From contig NZ_SPUJ01000005.1 of assembly GCF_004522105.1 (NCBI RefSeq), positions 124,001 to 188,000 on the forward strand: a stretch of DNA of 64,000 nt, read 5' to 3'. The position numbers were made by a program, and so were the translations under genes. Below, one piece after another: positions 25,583 to 35,946 of the stretch. The number at the start of each line of letters is the position of its first letter. The stretch's first letter is position 1. This DNA is from Nocardioides sp. 1609. Lineage in GTDB: Bacteria; Actinomycetota; Actinomycetes; Propionibacteriales; Nocardioidaceae. Under the pieces are notes generated by a model. The model ran no database searches, was not told the DNA's origin, and worked only from the letters and a program-made list of their open reading frames with translations.

Positions 25583-26371
25583 GTGACCTACGAGCCCAGC
25601 ACCGCACCCGAAGCCGCCGCCACCGACGACCACGTCCTGGCCGCCTGGTTGGCCGAGGAGGCCGGACGCCGGCTGCTCGACGTCCGCAGCCAGGGCCTCG
25701 AGGGACGCGAGCTCAAGGACGCCGGCGACCGGGCGGCGCACGTGCTGCTGATGGAGCTGCTGGCCGAGCACCGGCCCGGCGACGCCGTGCTGTCCGAGGA
25801 GGGCAAGGACGACAAGGTTCGCCTCGGCGCCGACCGGGTGTGGATCATCGACCCCCTCGACGGCACCCGCGAGTTCTCCGAGCCGCCGCGCGACGACTGG
25901 GCCGTGCACGTCGCGCTCTGGGAGTCGGCCGACGGCGGGGACCTGACCGCCGGAGCCGTGGGCCAGCCCGCCCTGGGGGAGACCTTCCACACCGGCCGGC
26001 CGCCCGTCGTCGCGCCGTCCACGAGCGAGAGCCCCCGGATCGCGGTGTCCCGCAGCCGGCCGCCGGAGTTCGTGCATGGCCTCGCCACCGAGCTCGACGC
26101 GCAGCTCGTGGCGATGGGCTCGGCCGGCGTCAAGGTGCTCTCGGTGGCCCGCGACGTCACCGACGCCTACGTCCACGCCGGCGGCCAGTACGAGTGGGAC
26201 AGCGCCGCGCCCGTCGCGGTGGCCCGCGCCGCCGGGCTGTTCACCAGCCGGATCGACGGCTCGCCGCTGCGCTACAACCAGGACGACGTCTACCTGCCCG
26301 ACCTCGTCGTGTGCCGCCCCGAGCTGGCCGACCGCATCCTCGCCTGGATCGCGGCCAACGGGGTCGAGTGA
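25583..26371 (+). CDS. cysQ: 3'(2'),5'-bisphosphate nucleotidase, inositol monophosphatase family
   Basis: 262-residue metal-dependent phosphatase expected to hydrolyse 3'-phosphoadenosine-5'-phosphate (PAP), the by-product of PAPS-using enzymes. Family landmarks: LSEEGKDD (metal-binding Glu pair, 71-73), IIDPLDGTREF (90-95) and YEWDSAAPVAVARAAG near the C-terminus. GTG 25583 is fixed by a TACCCT box 6 bases upstream. The next gene overlaps by 4 bases. Its position directly after a locus with two PAPS sulfotransferases suggests it prevents PAP inhibition of sulfation. A sulfate-assimilation or general role is equally possible. Confidence 0.88.
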   Translation: MTYEPSTAPEAAATDDHVLAAWLAEEAGRRLLDVRSQGLEGRELKDAGDRAAHVLLMELLAEHRPGDAVLSEEGKDDKVRLGADRVWIIDPLDGTREFSEPPRDDWAVHVALWESADGGDLTAGAVGQPALGETFHTGRPPVVAPSTSESPRIAVSRSRPPEFVHGLATELDAQLVAMGSAGVKVLSVARDVTDAYVHAGGQYEWDSAAPVAVARAAGLFTSRIDGSPLRYNQDDVYLPDLVVCRPELADRILAWIAANGVE

Positions 26372-26991
26372 CCGCGCCCGAGGTCCGGCACGTCCTGCTC
26401 GACGCCGACGGCGTCCTGCAGGACCTCCCCGGCGGCTGGTTCGACGGCGTCCGGCCGTGGCTCGGCGAGCGCGCCGAGGAGTTCATCCGCGAGTCCTGGC
26501 GCACCGAGCTGCCGTGCCTGCGGGGCGAGGGCGACTTCCTGGAGCACCTCACCGCGCACCTGCGGGCCTACGACGTCGACGTCCCGGTCGAGGAGGTCTT
26601 CGCCGCCGTGTGGCACTCGATCGAGCTGGTGCCGTCGTCGATCGAGCTGGTGCACCGACTGCGCCGAGCCGGGTACGGCGTCCACCTCGGCACCAACCAG
26701 GAGCGGCACCGGGCGGCGTACATGCGCACCACCCTCGGCTACGACGACCTGTTCGACGTCTCCTGCTACTCGTGGGAGCTCGGGGCGCTCAAGCCGGAAC
26801 CGGCCTACTTCGAGCGGGCGCTCGAGCGGATCGGCGCCGAGCCGGGCGAGGTGCTGTTCGTCGACGACCGGCTCGACAACGTCGAGAGCGCGCGGTCGGT
26901 CGGGCTGGTCGGCGTCCACTGGACCTTCCTGGAGGGGCTCGACGAAATCGAGTCGCGCCTGGCCGAGCATGGTGTGAGGGTCGGGGCGTGA
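26368..26991 (+). CDS. HAD-superfamily hydrolase
   Basis: 207-residue cytoplasmic HAD phosphatase, subfamily IA-like. The nucleophile motif is LLDADGVL (Asp12, Asp14). Motif II is the Thr in HLGTNQE, the motif III Lys is in ALKPEPAYF, and motif IV is VLFVDDRLDNVESA. The order is complete, so it should be active. GTG 26368 overlaps the cysQ stop (GTGA), and its own stop overlaps the next start the same way, so the three genes are co-translated. The substrate is unknown. Confidence 0.9.
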   Translation: MTAPEVRHVLLDADGVLQDLPGGWFDGVRPWLGERAEEFIRESWRTELPCLRGEGDFLEHLTAHLRAYDVDVPVEEVFAAVWHSIELVPSSIELVHRLRRAGYGVHLGTNQERHRAAYMRTTLGYDDLFDVSCYSWELGALKPEPAYFERALERIGAEPGEVLFVDDRLDNVESARSVGLVGVHWTFLEGLDEIESRLAEHGVRVGA

Positions 26992-27395
26992 CCTCCTTCA
27001 TCTCGCACACGACCGTCGACTGCCGTGACGCCTACGCGCTCTCCGAGTGGTGGAAGCCGGTGCTCGGCTACGTCGACATCGACGGCGACCCCAACGAGCC
27101 CGGCCACGAGGAGTGCATGATCCGCGACCCCGACAGCGGTCACCAGCTGCTCTTCATCGAGGTGCCGGTCGCCGAGGGCACCGAGCTGCCGGGGAAGCGG
27201 ATCCACTTCGACGTCGTCCCGCGCACGGGCACCCGCGACGAGGAGGTCGCCCGGCTGCTCGCCCACGGCGCCACCCAGGTCGCCGACCGGCGCGGGAAGT
27301 ACGGCCCCGGCACCGGCTGGGTGACCCTCGCCGACCCCGAGGGCAACCAGCTGTGCGTGCTGCGCTCCGAGGCCGAGCGCGCCGCCACCTCCTGA
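26988..27395 (+). CDS. VOC (glyoxalase/bleomycin-resistance) family protein
   Basis: 135 residues with the paired beta-alpha-beta-beta-beta units of the vicinal oxygen chelate fold: ISHTTVDCRDAYALSEWW at the N-terminus and WVTLADPEGNQLCVL at the C-terminus, the latter typical of small actinobacterial VOC proteins. It begins at a GTG overlapping the HAD stop by 4 bases. No specific reaction can be inferred. Immediately after its stop begins a set of three palindromic repeats. Confidence 0.88.
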   Translation: MTSFISHTTVDCRDAYALSEWWKPVLGYVDIDGDPNEPGHEECMIRDPDSGHQLLFIEVPVAEGTELPGKRIHFDVVPRTGTRDEEVARLLAHGATQVADRRGKYGPGTGWVTLADPEGNQLCVLRSEAERAATS

Positions 27396-27401
27396 CCCAC
27401 G

Positions 27402-27515
27402 CTGACCCGTCCGCGATAGGTGACGGGTCAGCGGTAGATCGACGGTGACCCGTCACCGATAGGTGACGGGTCAGCGTGCCCGGCGCCGACCCGTCGCCGA
27501 TCGCTGACGGGTCGG
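27402..27515. repeat. Three spaced copies of a GACCCGTC...GACGGGTC palindrome
   Basis: Copy 1: 27402-27411 with 27422-27431 (10-bp arms). Copy 2: 27446-27457 with 27462-27473 (12-bp arms around GATA). Copy 3: 27486-27495 with 27506-27515 (10-bp arms). Centres are 43 and 41 bases apart, and each loop keeps a CGAT core. The block fills the gap between the VOC gene and the AEC carrier promoter. It resembles a REP-type intergenic element or a multi-site operator/terminator. Confidence 0.85.
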
Positions 27516-27529
27516 CGGGGCGGGGGCAC

Positions 27530-27535
27530 TAGGGT
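27530..27535 (+). promoter_or_regulatory. -10 box of a leaderless promoter for the AEC carrier
   Basis: TAGGGT, 6 bases before GTG 27542 and 15 bases after the last palindrome. Confidence 0.55.
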
Positions 27536-27541
27536 CGGGCC

Positions 27542-28459
27542 GTGACAGGGGTGCTCGCCGGGTTCGCGACGATCGCGGTGATCATCGGGTTCGGGATGGT
27601 GCTGGCGCACGCCGGGATCGTCGACGACGCCGGCCAGCGCACGCTGAGCGCGGTGGCGTTCTTCCTGGCCAGCCCGGCGCTGCTGTTCACCGTGCTGCAG
27701 GACAACGACGTCGGCCGGGTCTTCTCGGGCAACCTCGTGGCCATCGTGGGCGGGGTCGTGGTCACCGGGGCGGTGACGATCACGGTGGCCGTCGTGCGCC
27801 GCGAGGAGCTCGGCCGGGGCGTCATCGCGACCATGTGCTCGTCGTACTGCAACGCCGGCAACCTCGGCCTGCCGATCGCGGCCTACGCGCTCGGCGACGC
27901 GGCGCTGATCGCGCCGGTCCTGCTCCTGCAGCTGCTCGTGCTCCAGCCGCTCGCGCTGACGGTCCTGGACGTCGCCGCCAGCCCCGAGCGCCCGTCGCTC
28001 GGCCGGGTGCTGACCCGGCCGCTGACGAACCCGATCACCGTGGCCAGCGCCGCGGGTCTCGTCGTCGCGCTCAGCGGGGTCGAGGTGCCGGCCGCCGTCA
28101 ACGACCCGCTCGCGCTCGTCGGCGCGATGGCGGTGCCCGCGATGCTGCTCGCCTACGGCGTCAGCCTGCGGCTCGGACCGCTCCCGGGCCGCGGCGTGCC
28201 GCCGGGCGAGCTCGGCCTCGCGGTCGGTCTCAAGCTCCTCGTCCAGCCGGCGGCGGCGTACGCCGTGGGCCTGCTGGTCGGGCTCGACGCCGGCGCGCTG
28301 CTGGCGGTCGCCGTCATCTCGGCGCTGCCGACGGCGCAGAACGTGTTCGTCCTCGCCGGCCGCTACCGACGGGCCGAGCTGCTGGCGCGCGACGCGATCT
28401 TCGTCAGCACGCTGGGCTGCGTGCCGGTGGTGATCGGGATCGTCGCGCTGCTCGCCTGA
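27542..28459 (+). CDS. AEC-family (auxin efflux carrier) transporter
   Basis: 305-residue membrane protein with about 10 hydrophobic helices. The conserved AEC features are the polar segment SSYCNAGNLGLPIAAYALG in the first half and ISALPTAQNVFVLAGRY in the second, the discontinuous helices around the substrate path. Bacterial members export or import small organic acids and amino acids. GTG 27542 is fixed by the TAGGGT box. No transported compound is indicated by the neighbours. Confidence 0.92.
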   Translation: MTGVLAGFATIAVIIGFGMVLAHAGIVDDAGQRTLSAVAFFLASPALLFTVLQDNDVGRVFSGNLVAIVGGVVVTGAVTITVAVVRREELGRGVIATMCSSYCNAGNLGLPIAAYALGDAALIAPVLLLQLLVLQPLALTVLDVAASPERPSLGRVLTRPLTNPITVASAAGLVVALSGVEVPAAVNDPLALVGAMAVPAMLLAYGVSLRLGPLPGRGVPPGELGLAVGLKLLVQPAAAYAVGLLVGLDAGALLAVAVISALPTAQNVFVLAGRYRRAELLARDAIFVSTLGCVPVVIGIVALLA

Positions 28460-28499
28460 TCCGGGAGCGATGAATCCGGCGGTTGTCGGCGGTCGTCCG

Positions 28500-28505
28500 T
28501 ATCCT
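28500..28505 (+). promoter_or_regulatory. Candidate -10 box for the UvrA-like gene
   Basis: TATCCT about 40 bases upstream of ATG 28546, giving a short leader that contains AGGAGGAG. Confidence 0.45.
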
Positions 28506-28545
28506 GTGGCGCGTCCCGCGACCGGGCGCCAGGAGGAGACGACAG

Positions 28546-30909
<2,364 letters not shown>

Positions 30910-30912
30910 GCG

Positions 30913-30934
30913 GCGTCGCCTCGCAGGGCGACGC
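30913..30934. terminator. Terminator between convergent genes
   Basis: 8-bp stem GCGTCGCC/GGCGACGC with a 6-base loop. Confidence 0.55.
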
Positions 30935-30940
30935 GGAGCC

Positions 30941-32305
30941 TCACCCGGCGAAGACGGTGTCCTCCTGGTCGGGGATGACCGTGCCGTCGTCGCGCCGCGC
31001 CGGGCGCTCGCGGCCGCGCGGGCCGAGGGCGGCGGTGGTCGAGCACGGGTAGGGCTCGTCGAGCTGCGGCAGGGGCTGGATGAACATCGGGTTGATCGCC
31101 CAGCGCCGATCACCGGTGGCGTCGCCGTCGTAGGCGACGCACATCAGCTCCGCGGAGTTACGGTTGAGGACGACGTGCACGCCCGTCGCGTCCTTGACCA
31201 TCGAGACGTCGGTGGTCGCGTCGCCGCCGGCCAGGACCGGGCGGAGCGCGCGCGGCATCGGGCGCAGCGCCCGCGGGCCGTCCACCCCGAGCACCCGCTT
31301 GTTGATGAAGCACCGCTTGCCGTCGACGTAGGTCATGATCGCGTCGGCGCCGTCGGGGATGCCGCCGCAGCCCTCGAGGTGGCCGTTGAGCCGGCCGCGG
31401 GTGGTCAGCTGCGAGACCCCGATCGTGTGCGCGCGGTCGATGCCGAGGCCGCCGCCCCACACGTCGGCGAACTCCTTCGGCGAGGCCGACACGATCCACG
31501 GCTCGATCCCGGCCCGCTCCAGCGTGCGCACCAGGTCCCTCATCTCCGGGTAGTAGCGGATCCACGCGGTCTGGCGGGTCGACCCGACGCGCTGGGTCGC
31601 GCCGATCGGCGCCTCGAGGGCGGCGGTGCGAGCGCGGGCCGCGAGGCGTCGTACCTCGGCGGGGCGGTAGCCCTGGAGCACCTGGCCGACCCAGGCGTAC
31701 ATCGCCTCCATCCGGCGGTGGTGGTAGCCGGCGAAGACCTCCTCGCCGGTGGTCGTCGTCTGCTCCTTGCGGACCGAGAGGATCTCGTCGGCGCACCGGG
31801 CGTCGGTGCGGGTCGGGAGCGGCTCACCCGGCCGGGCCAGGGAGCCGCACGCCCGGCGCAGGGCCCGAGCGCCGGCGTCGGTCATGTAGCGGCTCGTCGC
31901 CCGCCAGTTGCGGCCCGGCGGCTGCAGGATCTTGTCGTGGCCGAGCATCCAGAAGATCGTCTGGTCGGAGATGTCGTTCTTGATCAGGGTGTTGTCGAAG
32001 TCGAAGACCGCGTACGGGCGCTGCCGCGGCGCCCGCCCGCCCGGCCACGAGCAGCGGCCGCGGCGGTCGATGACGCGCTGGATCAGCTCGGCGTTGTCGC
32101 CGTACCAGCGCTCGGCGAGGCGCAGCTGCGGACAGCGCGCCGCGGTGGGCGCGGTGCCGGCCGCGGTACGGGCCGCGGCGGACGGCCGCACGTCGGGCGT
32201 GCGAGCGGTGCCGGGCGTGGCGGTGCCGGGCGTGGCGGTGAGGGTGGCGCCGAGGACGGCGGCGAGGATGCCGGCGACCACGAGGCCTAGACGGGGACGA
32301 CGCAT
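30941..32305 (-). CDS. Secreted HAD-family phosphatase (phosphorylcholine-phosphatase-like)
   Basis: 454 residues with a signal peptide (6-27, LGLVVAGILAAVLGATLTA) followed by a short TPGTA repeat. HAD motifs: VFDFDNTLI (Asp102, Asp104), WIVSASPKEF (motif II Ser) and LAGGDATTDVSM (motif IV acids). The layout fits extracellular HAD acid phosphatases such as phosphorylcholine phosphatase. ATG 32305 has GGAGG 8 bases upstream; an in-frame start at 32350 is less likely. Expected to release phosphate from an organic phosphate outside the cell. The substrate is not determined. Confidence 0.85.
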   Translation of the reverse strand: MRRPRLGLVVAGILAAVLGATLTATPGTATPGTARTPDVRPSAAARTAAGTAPTAARCPQLRLAERWYGDNAELIQRVIDRRGRCSWPGGRAPRQRPYAVFDFDNTLIKNDISDQTIFWMLGHDKILQPPGRNWRATSRYMTDAGARALRRACGSLARPGEPLPTRTDARCADEILSVRKEQTTTTGEEVFAGYHHRRMEAMYAWVGQVLQGYRPAEVRRLAARARTAALEAPIGATQRVGSTRQTAWIRYYPEMRDLVRTLERAGIEPWIVSASPKEFADVWGGGLGIDRAHTIGVSQLTTRGRLNGHLEGCGGIPDGADAIMTYVDGKRCFINKRVLGVDGPRALRPMPRALRPVLAGGDATTDVSMVKDATGVHVVLNRNSAELMCVAYDGDATGDRRWAINPMFIQPLPQLDEPYPCSTTAALGPRGRERPARRDDGTVIPDQEDTVFAG

Positions 32306-32399
32306 GAGGAGTACCTCCCGAGAGTGAAGCGTCCTCCGACCGTCCCACATTGCGCGGAGCCTGGCTACGCCCGACGCGGGACGAGCCCGGGGCGGCCGA

Positions 32400-33596
32400 C
32401 TACGAGGTCACCCGGAGGATCTGGTCGTCCTCCGCGGCGGGCGTGCCGCGGCCGTCACGGTTGCTCGTGGTGACCCAGAGAGCCCCGTCCGGGGCCACCG
32501 CGACGGTGCGCATCCGGCCGTAGCGGCCGATGAAGAAGGCGTTCGGGTCCACGGCGCGGCGGCCGTCGAGCGTCACCCGCCACAGCCGTTCGCCCTTGAG
32601 GGCCGCCATCCACAGCGATCCGTCGGCGTGGGCGAGACCGGACGGCGACGCGTCGTCGGTGTCCCAGGTCTGCAGCGGGTCGACGTACTCGGGGGCACCG
32701 CCGGCGCCCTCGACCTCCGGCCAGCCGTAGTTGCCTCCGGCGCGGATCAGGTTGAGCTCGTCGGTCTCCTGGTCACCGAACTCCGAGGCCCACAGCCGGC
32801 CCTGGTCGTCGAAGGCGAGCCCCTGGATGTTGCGGTGGCCGTAGGAGTAGACCGGGGAGTCGAACGGGTTGCCGGGCGCGGGGTCGCCGTCGGGCGTCAG
32901 GCGCAGCACCTTGCCGCCGAGGGAGTCGCGGTCCTGCGCCAGGCCCGGCTCGCCGGACTCCCCGGTGGAGACGTAGAGCAGTCCGTCGGGGCCGAACTCG
33001 AGCCGGCCGCCGTCGTGGATGAAGCCGTTGGGGATGCCGTCGAGGAGCACCTCGAGGTCGTCGCCGAGCCGGTCGTCGCGCAGCTCGGTGCGCACGACGC
33101 GGTTGTCGTCGGCGGTGGTCAGGTAGAGGTAGACGAGGGCGTCGTCCTCGAACGTCGGCGACAGCGCGACGCCGAGCAGGCCGTCCTCGGCGCCGCCGCC
33201 CGTCGGTTCGGCCGCCTCGACGACGCCGAGCTCGGTGACGTCGCCCTCGGGCGTCACGCGGAGCACCCGGCGGGTGTCGCGCTCGGTGACGATCGCGCTG
33301 CCGTCGGGGAAGAAGTCGATGCCCCAGGGCACCTCGAGGCCGGTGACGATCGCCTCGGCCTCGGGCGGTCCCGAGGGCGCGCCCGCGGTGGGGTCGCCCG
33401 TCGGGGTGCCTGTCGGGGTGCCCGTCGGGGTGCCCGTCGGATCGCCGGTGGGGTCGCTCGCCGGCCCGGTCGGGCTCGGTGCGGCCGAGGTCGACGAGGC
33501 GGCGTCGTCCGGGCCGTCGTCCCCGCCGCCGCACGCCGCCAGCAGCAGGACGCCGGTGGTCAGGGTCGCCAGGAGTGGCGTCGTGCGCCGCCGCAC
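32400..33596 (-). CDS. PQQ-dependent aldose sugar dehydrogenase-like lipoprotein
   Basis: 398 residues, lipobox LLLAACGG near residue 20, then a low-complexity spacer with repeated PTGT/DPTG units (about 45-70, encoded by a 12-base tandem repeat at roughly 33395-33450). The catalytic region is a six-bladed beta-propeller of the soluble glucose/sorbosone dehydrogenase family: LEVPWGIDFFPDG, GGRLEFGPDGLLYVSTG, SYGHRNIQGLAFD and YGWPEVEG. The conserved His and Arg residues for PQQ and substrate are present in these segments. It oxidises sugars outside the membrane if PQQ is available. It follows the hydrolase gene by 4 bases, so they form one operon. Confidence 0.88.
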   Translation of the reverse strand: MRRRTTPLLATLTTGVLLLAACGGGDDGPDDAASSTSAAPSPTGPASDPTGDPTGTPTGTPTGTPTGDPTAGAPSGPPEAEAIVTGLEVPWGIDFFPDGSAIVTERDTRRVLRVTPEGDVTELGVVEAAEPTGGGAEDGLLGVALSPTFEDDALVYLYLTTADDNRVVRTELRDDRLGDDLEVLLDGIPNGFIHDGGRLEFGPDGLLYVSTGESGEPGLAQDRDSLGGKVLRLTPDGDPAPGNPFDSPVYSYGHRNIQGLAFDDQGRLWASEFGDQETDELNLIRAGGNYGWPEVEGAGGAPEYVDPLQTWDTDDASPSGLAHADGSLWMAALKGERLWRVTLDGRRAVDPNAFFIGRYGRMRTVAVAPDGALWVTTSNRDGRGTPAAEDDQILRVTS

Positions 33597-33600
33597 GTCG

Positions 33601-34536
33601 TCAGCCGACCTTCGCGAGGAAGTCGCGCAGCAGCGCGTGGACCCGGGCGGGCTGCTCCATCTGCACGAAGTGCGACGTCGCCAGCTCGACGTACTCCGCG
33701 TCCTGCATCCGCGCCGCCGCGGTGGCCATGTCGCGCGATCCGGCGAGGACGTCGTAGCGGCCGGCGACGAAGAACGCCGGCACCTCGATGCCGCTCAGCG
33801 ACACGCGGGCGTGGCGCGAGGTGCTCAGCGCGAGGTGGAAGTACCAGTCGAGCGGGGTGGTGAGGAACTCCTTGACCCCCATCGCGGCGAGCACCGGGTC
33901 GCGCACCGGCAGCATGAAGCCCGTGTGGGAGAGCGCCGCGATGGCGCGCGGTCCGATCGGCAGCGACCGTGCCACCGGCGAGAGCGCCCGGCCGGCCACC
34001 GCCATCGCCCGCGACAGCGACACCGTCACCGCCCGCGCCACCACGTGCGGCACGTGCAGCGGGCCGAGCATCGTGGCGAACGTGTCACCCGGCACGCCGG
34101 CCACCGCGAACAGCCCGGCCACCCGCTCGGGCTGTCGCACCGCCATCTCGAACATCGTGTTGACCCCCATCGACCACCCCATCAGCACCGCCCGGTCGAT
34201 GCCGAAGTGATCCATCACCGAGAGACCGTCCTCGACGAAGTGCTCGATCTCGACGTGGCCCGGGTCGCGCGGCCGCTCGGACCCGCCGACCCCGCGGTGG
34301 TTCCACGAGACCACCCGGACCCCGCAGCCGGGGTCGAGCAGCGCCGGCCAGCACCACGGGTTCGTGCCGAGCCCGTTGCACAGCACGACGGTCGGCGCAC
34401 CGGCGGCGGCGAGGGTGCCGTCGGGGTCGTTGGTCCAGGCACGGAGGTGGGTGCCGTCGTCGGAGAGGACGTCGCGGAACTGCAGCGACCACGGCCCCGA
34501 CGTGGGGGTGACGGCTCGCGAGGGAGAGGTCGGCAT
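33601..34536 (-). CDS. Alpha/beta hydrolase
   Basis: 311-residue serine hydrolase. Oxyanion region VLCNGLGTNPWCW, nucleophile elbow LMGWSMGVN (Ser122), and a C-terminal catalytic His in ATSHFVQMEQP. ATG 34536 is preceded by CACAAT and 6 bases, suggesting a leaderless mRNA. It is the first gene of a two-gene operon with the PQQ-type sugar dehydrogenase. A lactonase or esterase acting on the dehydrogenase product is attractive, but this is inference. Confidence 0.88.
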   Translation of the reverse strand: MPTSPSRAVTPTSGPWSLQFRDVLSDDGTHLRAWTNDPDGTLAAAGAPTVVLCNGLGTNPWCWPALLDPGCGVRVVSWNHRGVGGSERPRDPGHVEIEHFVEDGLSVMDHFGIDRAVLMGWSMGVNTMFEMAVRQPERVAGLFAVAGVPGDTFATMLGPLHVPHVVARAVTVSLSRAMAVAGRALSPVARSLPIGPRAIAALSHTGFMLPVRDPVLAAMGVKEFLTTPLDWYFHLALSTSRHARVSLSGIEVPAFFVAGRYDVLAGSRDMATAAARMQDAEYVELATSHFVQMEQPARVHALLRDFLAKVG

Positions 34537-34596
34537 GCGGTGATTGTGCCCCGTCGACGGTGCTGCGCGACGTCGCGTCACCGGCGCGGTGCTCGC

Positions 34597-34827
34597 TCAG
34601 TGCCCGGCTCGGTGCTCCGGGTCGGTGCGGTCGGTGTGGTCGGTGTGGTCGGCCGGGCGGGTAGCCAGGAAGTCGGCGACCTCCTGCCGCTCGACGCGTC
34701 GCTGCGCGCAGGAGGTGGTGGCCACCATCGCGTTGCGGCGTGCCCGCTGCTGGGAGGAGACCGGCCAGTCACGCACGATCTGGACCAGCGCCCGCAACGG
34801 GCTGCCGGCGCTGGAGGAGTGGGCCAT
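34597..34827 (-). CDS. Small conserved hypothetical protein
   Basis: 76 residues, MAHSSSAGSPLRALVQIVRD at the start, a basic helical middle (QQRARRNAMVATTSCAQRR, then VERQEVADFLA) and a His/Asp/Thr repeat tail (HTDHTDRTD). No known domain is recognised. The start is supported by TAGCGT at 34835-34840 followed by 7 bases and ATG, the leaderless pattern of this genome, which argues that this is a real gene rather than a chance frame. It lies alone between the hydrolase and the EamA exporter. Confidence 0.6.
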   Translation of the reverse strand: MAHSSSAGSPLRALVQIVRDWPVSSQQRARRNAMVATTSCAQRRVERQEVADFLATRPADHTDHTDRTDPEHRAGH

Positions 34828-34834
34828 GGCCCCG

Positions 34835-34840
34835 ACGCTA
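34835..34840 (-). promoter_or_regulatory. -10 box of a leaderless promoter for the small protein
   Basis: TAGCGT on the minus strand, 7 bases before ATG 34827. Confidence 0.45.
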
Positions 34841-34930
34841 CGCCGACGACGCCCCGGGGGCACCACCTCGACGTGACACCTGCGTGAAGCAGCTGCGTGG
34901 GACCGGCTCGGAGGGCGGCGAGCGGAACGC

Positions 34931-35785
34931 TCAGTCGGGCACGGGATCGGCCAGGGTGCCGCGCTGCCGGGTCGCGCCGACGCTGGCCGCGATGACGCAC
35001 GCGATCGCCAGCCACTGCACGGGCGACAGCCGCTCGTCGATCACGAGCAGACCGGCCAGGGCGGCGGCGGCCGGCTCGAGGCTCATCAGGATCCCGAACA
35101 CCGCCGGCCGGATGCTGCGCAGGGCGATCAGCTCGCAGCTGTAGGGCACCACCGAGCTCAGCAGCCCGACCGCCGCGCCGAGGAGCAGGATCCGTGGGTC
35201 GAGCAGGCCGTCGGTCGCGTCGTCGGTGAGCAGCAACGGCGTCAGCAGCACCACGGCGACAACGCTGCCGAGCGCGAGTCCGTCGAGGCCGTCGTACCGG
35301 CGCCCGACCGAGCCGGCCAGGAGGATGTACGACGCCCACGCCGCCCCGGCGAGCAGGGCGAACAGGACCCCGAGCACGTCGAGGTCGGCACGCTCCGCGC
35401 CGAGCAGCGCGACGCCGGCGGCCGCGAGCGCGACCCAGACCAGGTCACGCGCCCGGCGCGAGCCGAGGACCGCGAGCGTGAGGGGGCCGATGAACTCGAC
35501 GGTGACCGCGATGCCGAGCGGGATGCGCTGGAAGGACTGGTAGATCGCCCAGTTCATCAGGCCGAGACTGGCGCCGTACCCGAGGACGGCGAGCAGGTCG
35601 GCGCGCGAGCGGACGTGGAGGCGGGGCCGGGCGATGGCGACGAGCACCACCGCGCTGGTGGCCAGGCGCAGCCAGACGATCGTCGTCGGGCTGACCTCGT
35701 CGAAGAGGGACTTGGCGATGCTCGCGCCGAGCTGCACCGAGGCGATGCCGACCAGCACCAGCACGATGGGGGACGGTCGTGGCAC
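34931..35785 (-). CDS. EamA/DMT-family exporter (RhtA-like)
   Basis: 284-residue membrane protein with about 10 helices in two EamA repeats (FDEVSPTTIVWLRLATSAVV in the first; SLEPAAAALAGLLVIDERLS in the second). The pattern is that of RhtA-type amino-acid/metabolite exporters. A TACAGT box at 35792-35797 lies 6 bases before the GTG at 35785. This is preferred over the GTG two codons upstream at 35791, which would directly abut the -10 box. Confidence 0.88.
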   Translation of the reverse strand: MPRPSPIVLVLVGIASVQLGASIAKSLFDEVSPTTIVWLRLATSAVVLVAIARPRLHVRSRADLLAVLGYGASLGLMNWAIYQSFQRIPLGIAVTVEFIGPLTLAVLGSRRARDLVWVALAAAGVALLGAERADLDVLGVLFALLAGAAWASYILLAGSVGRRYDGLDGLALGSVVAVVLLTPLLLTDDATDGLLDPRILLLGAAVGLLSSVVPYSCELIALRSIRPAVFGILMSLEPAAAALAGLLVIDERLSPVQWLAIACVIAASVGATRQRGTLADPVPD

Positions 35786-35934
35786 CCGCACACTGTAGGA
35801 GGGCGCGCCCGGGGTGCCGGGACGGCGTCCTCGGCCCGCCCCCGACCCGACGAGGGCGCCGAGGCGGGGCCCCGGGCCGGCTCACGGCGGTGGCCGAGGC
35901 CTGAACCCGACGCCCGATCGTCGGCGCCGCGTCC

Positions 35935-35940
35935 TATCCT
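35935..35940 (+). promoter_or_regulatory. -10 box of a leaderless promoter for ilvD
   Basis: TATCCT, 6 bases before ATG 35947. Confidence 0.6.
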
Positions 35941-35946
35941 CGGGGC

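Noticed and set aside
27402..27515. CRISPR array
   Set aside because: Only three units, palindromic with nearly no spacer, no leader and no cas genes.
33395..33450. Minisatellite as a separate element
   Set aside because: The 12-base tandem repeat lies inside the sugar-dehydrogenase gene and encodes its PTGT spacer, so it is a coding feature.
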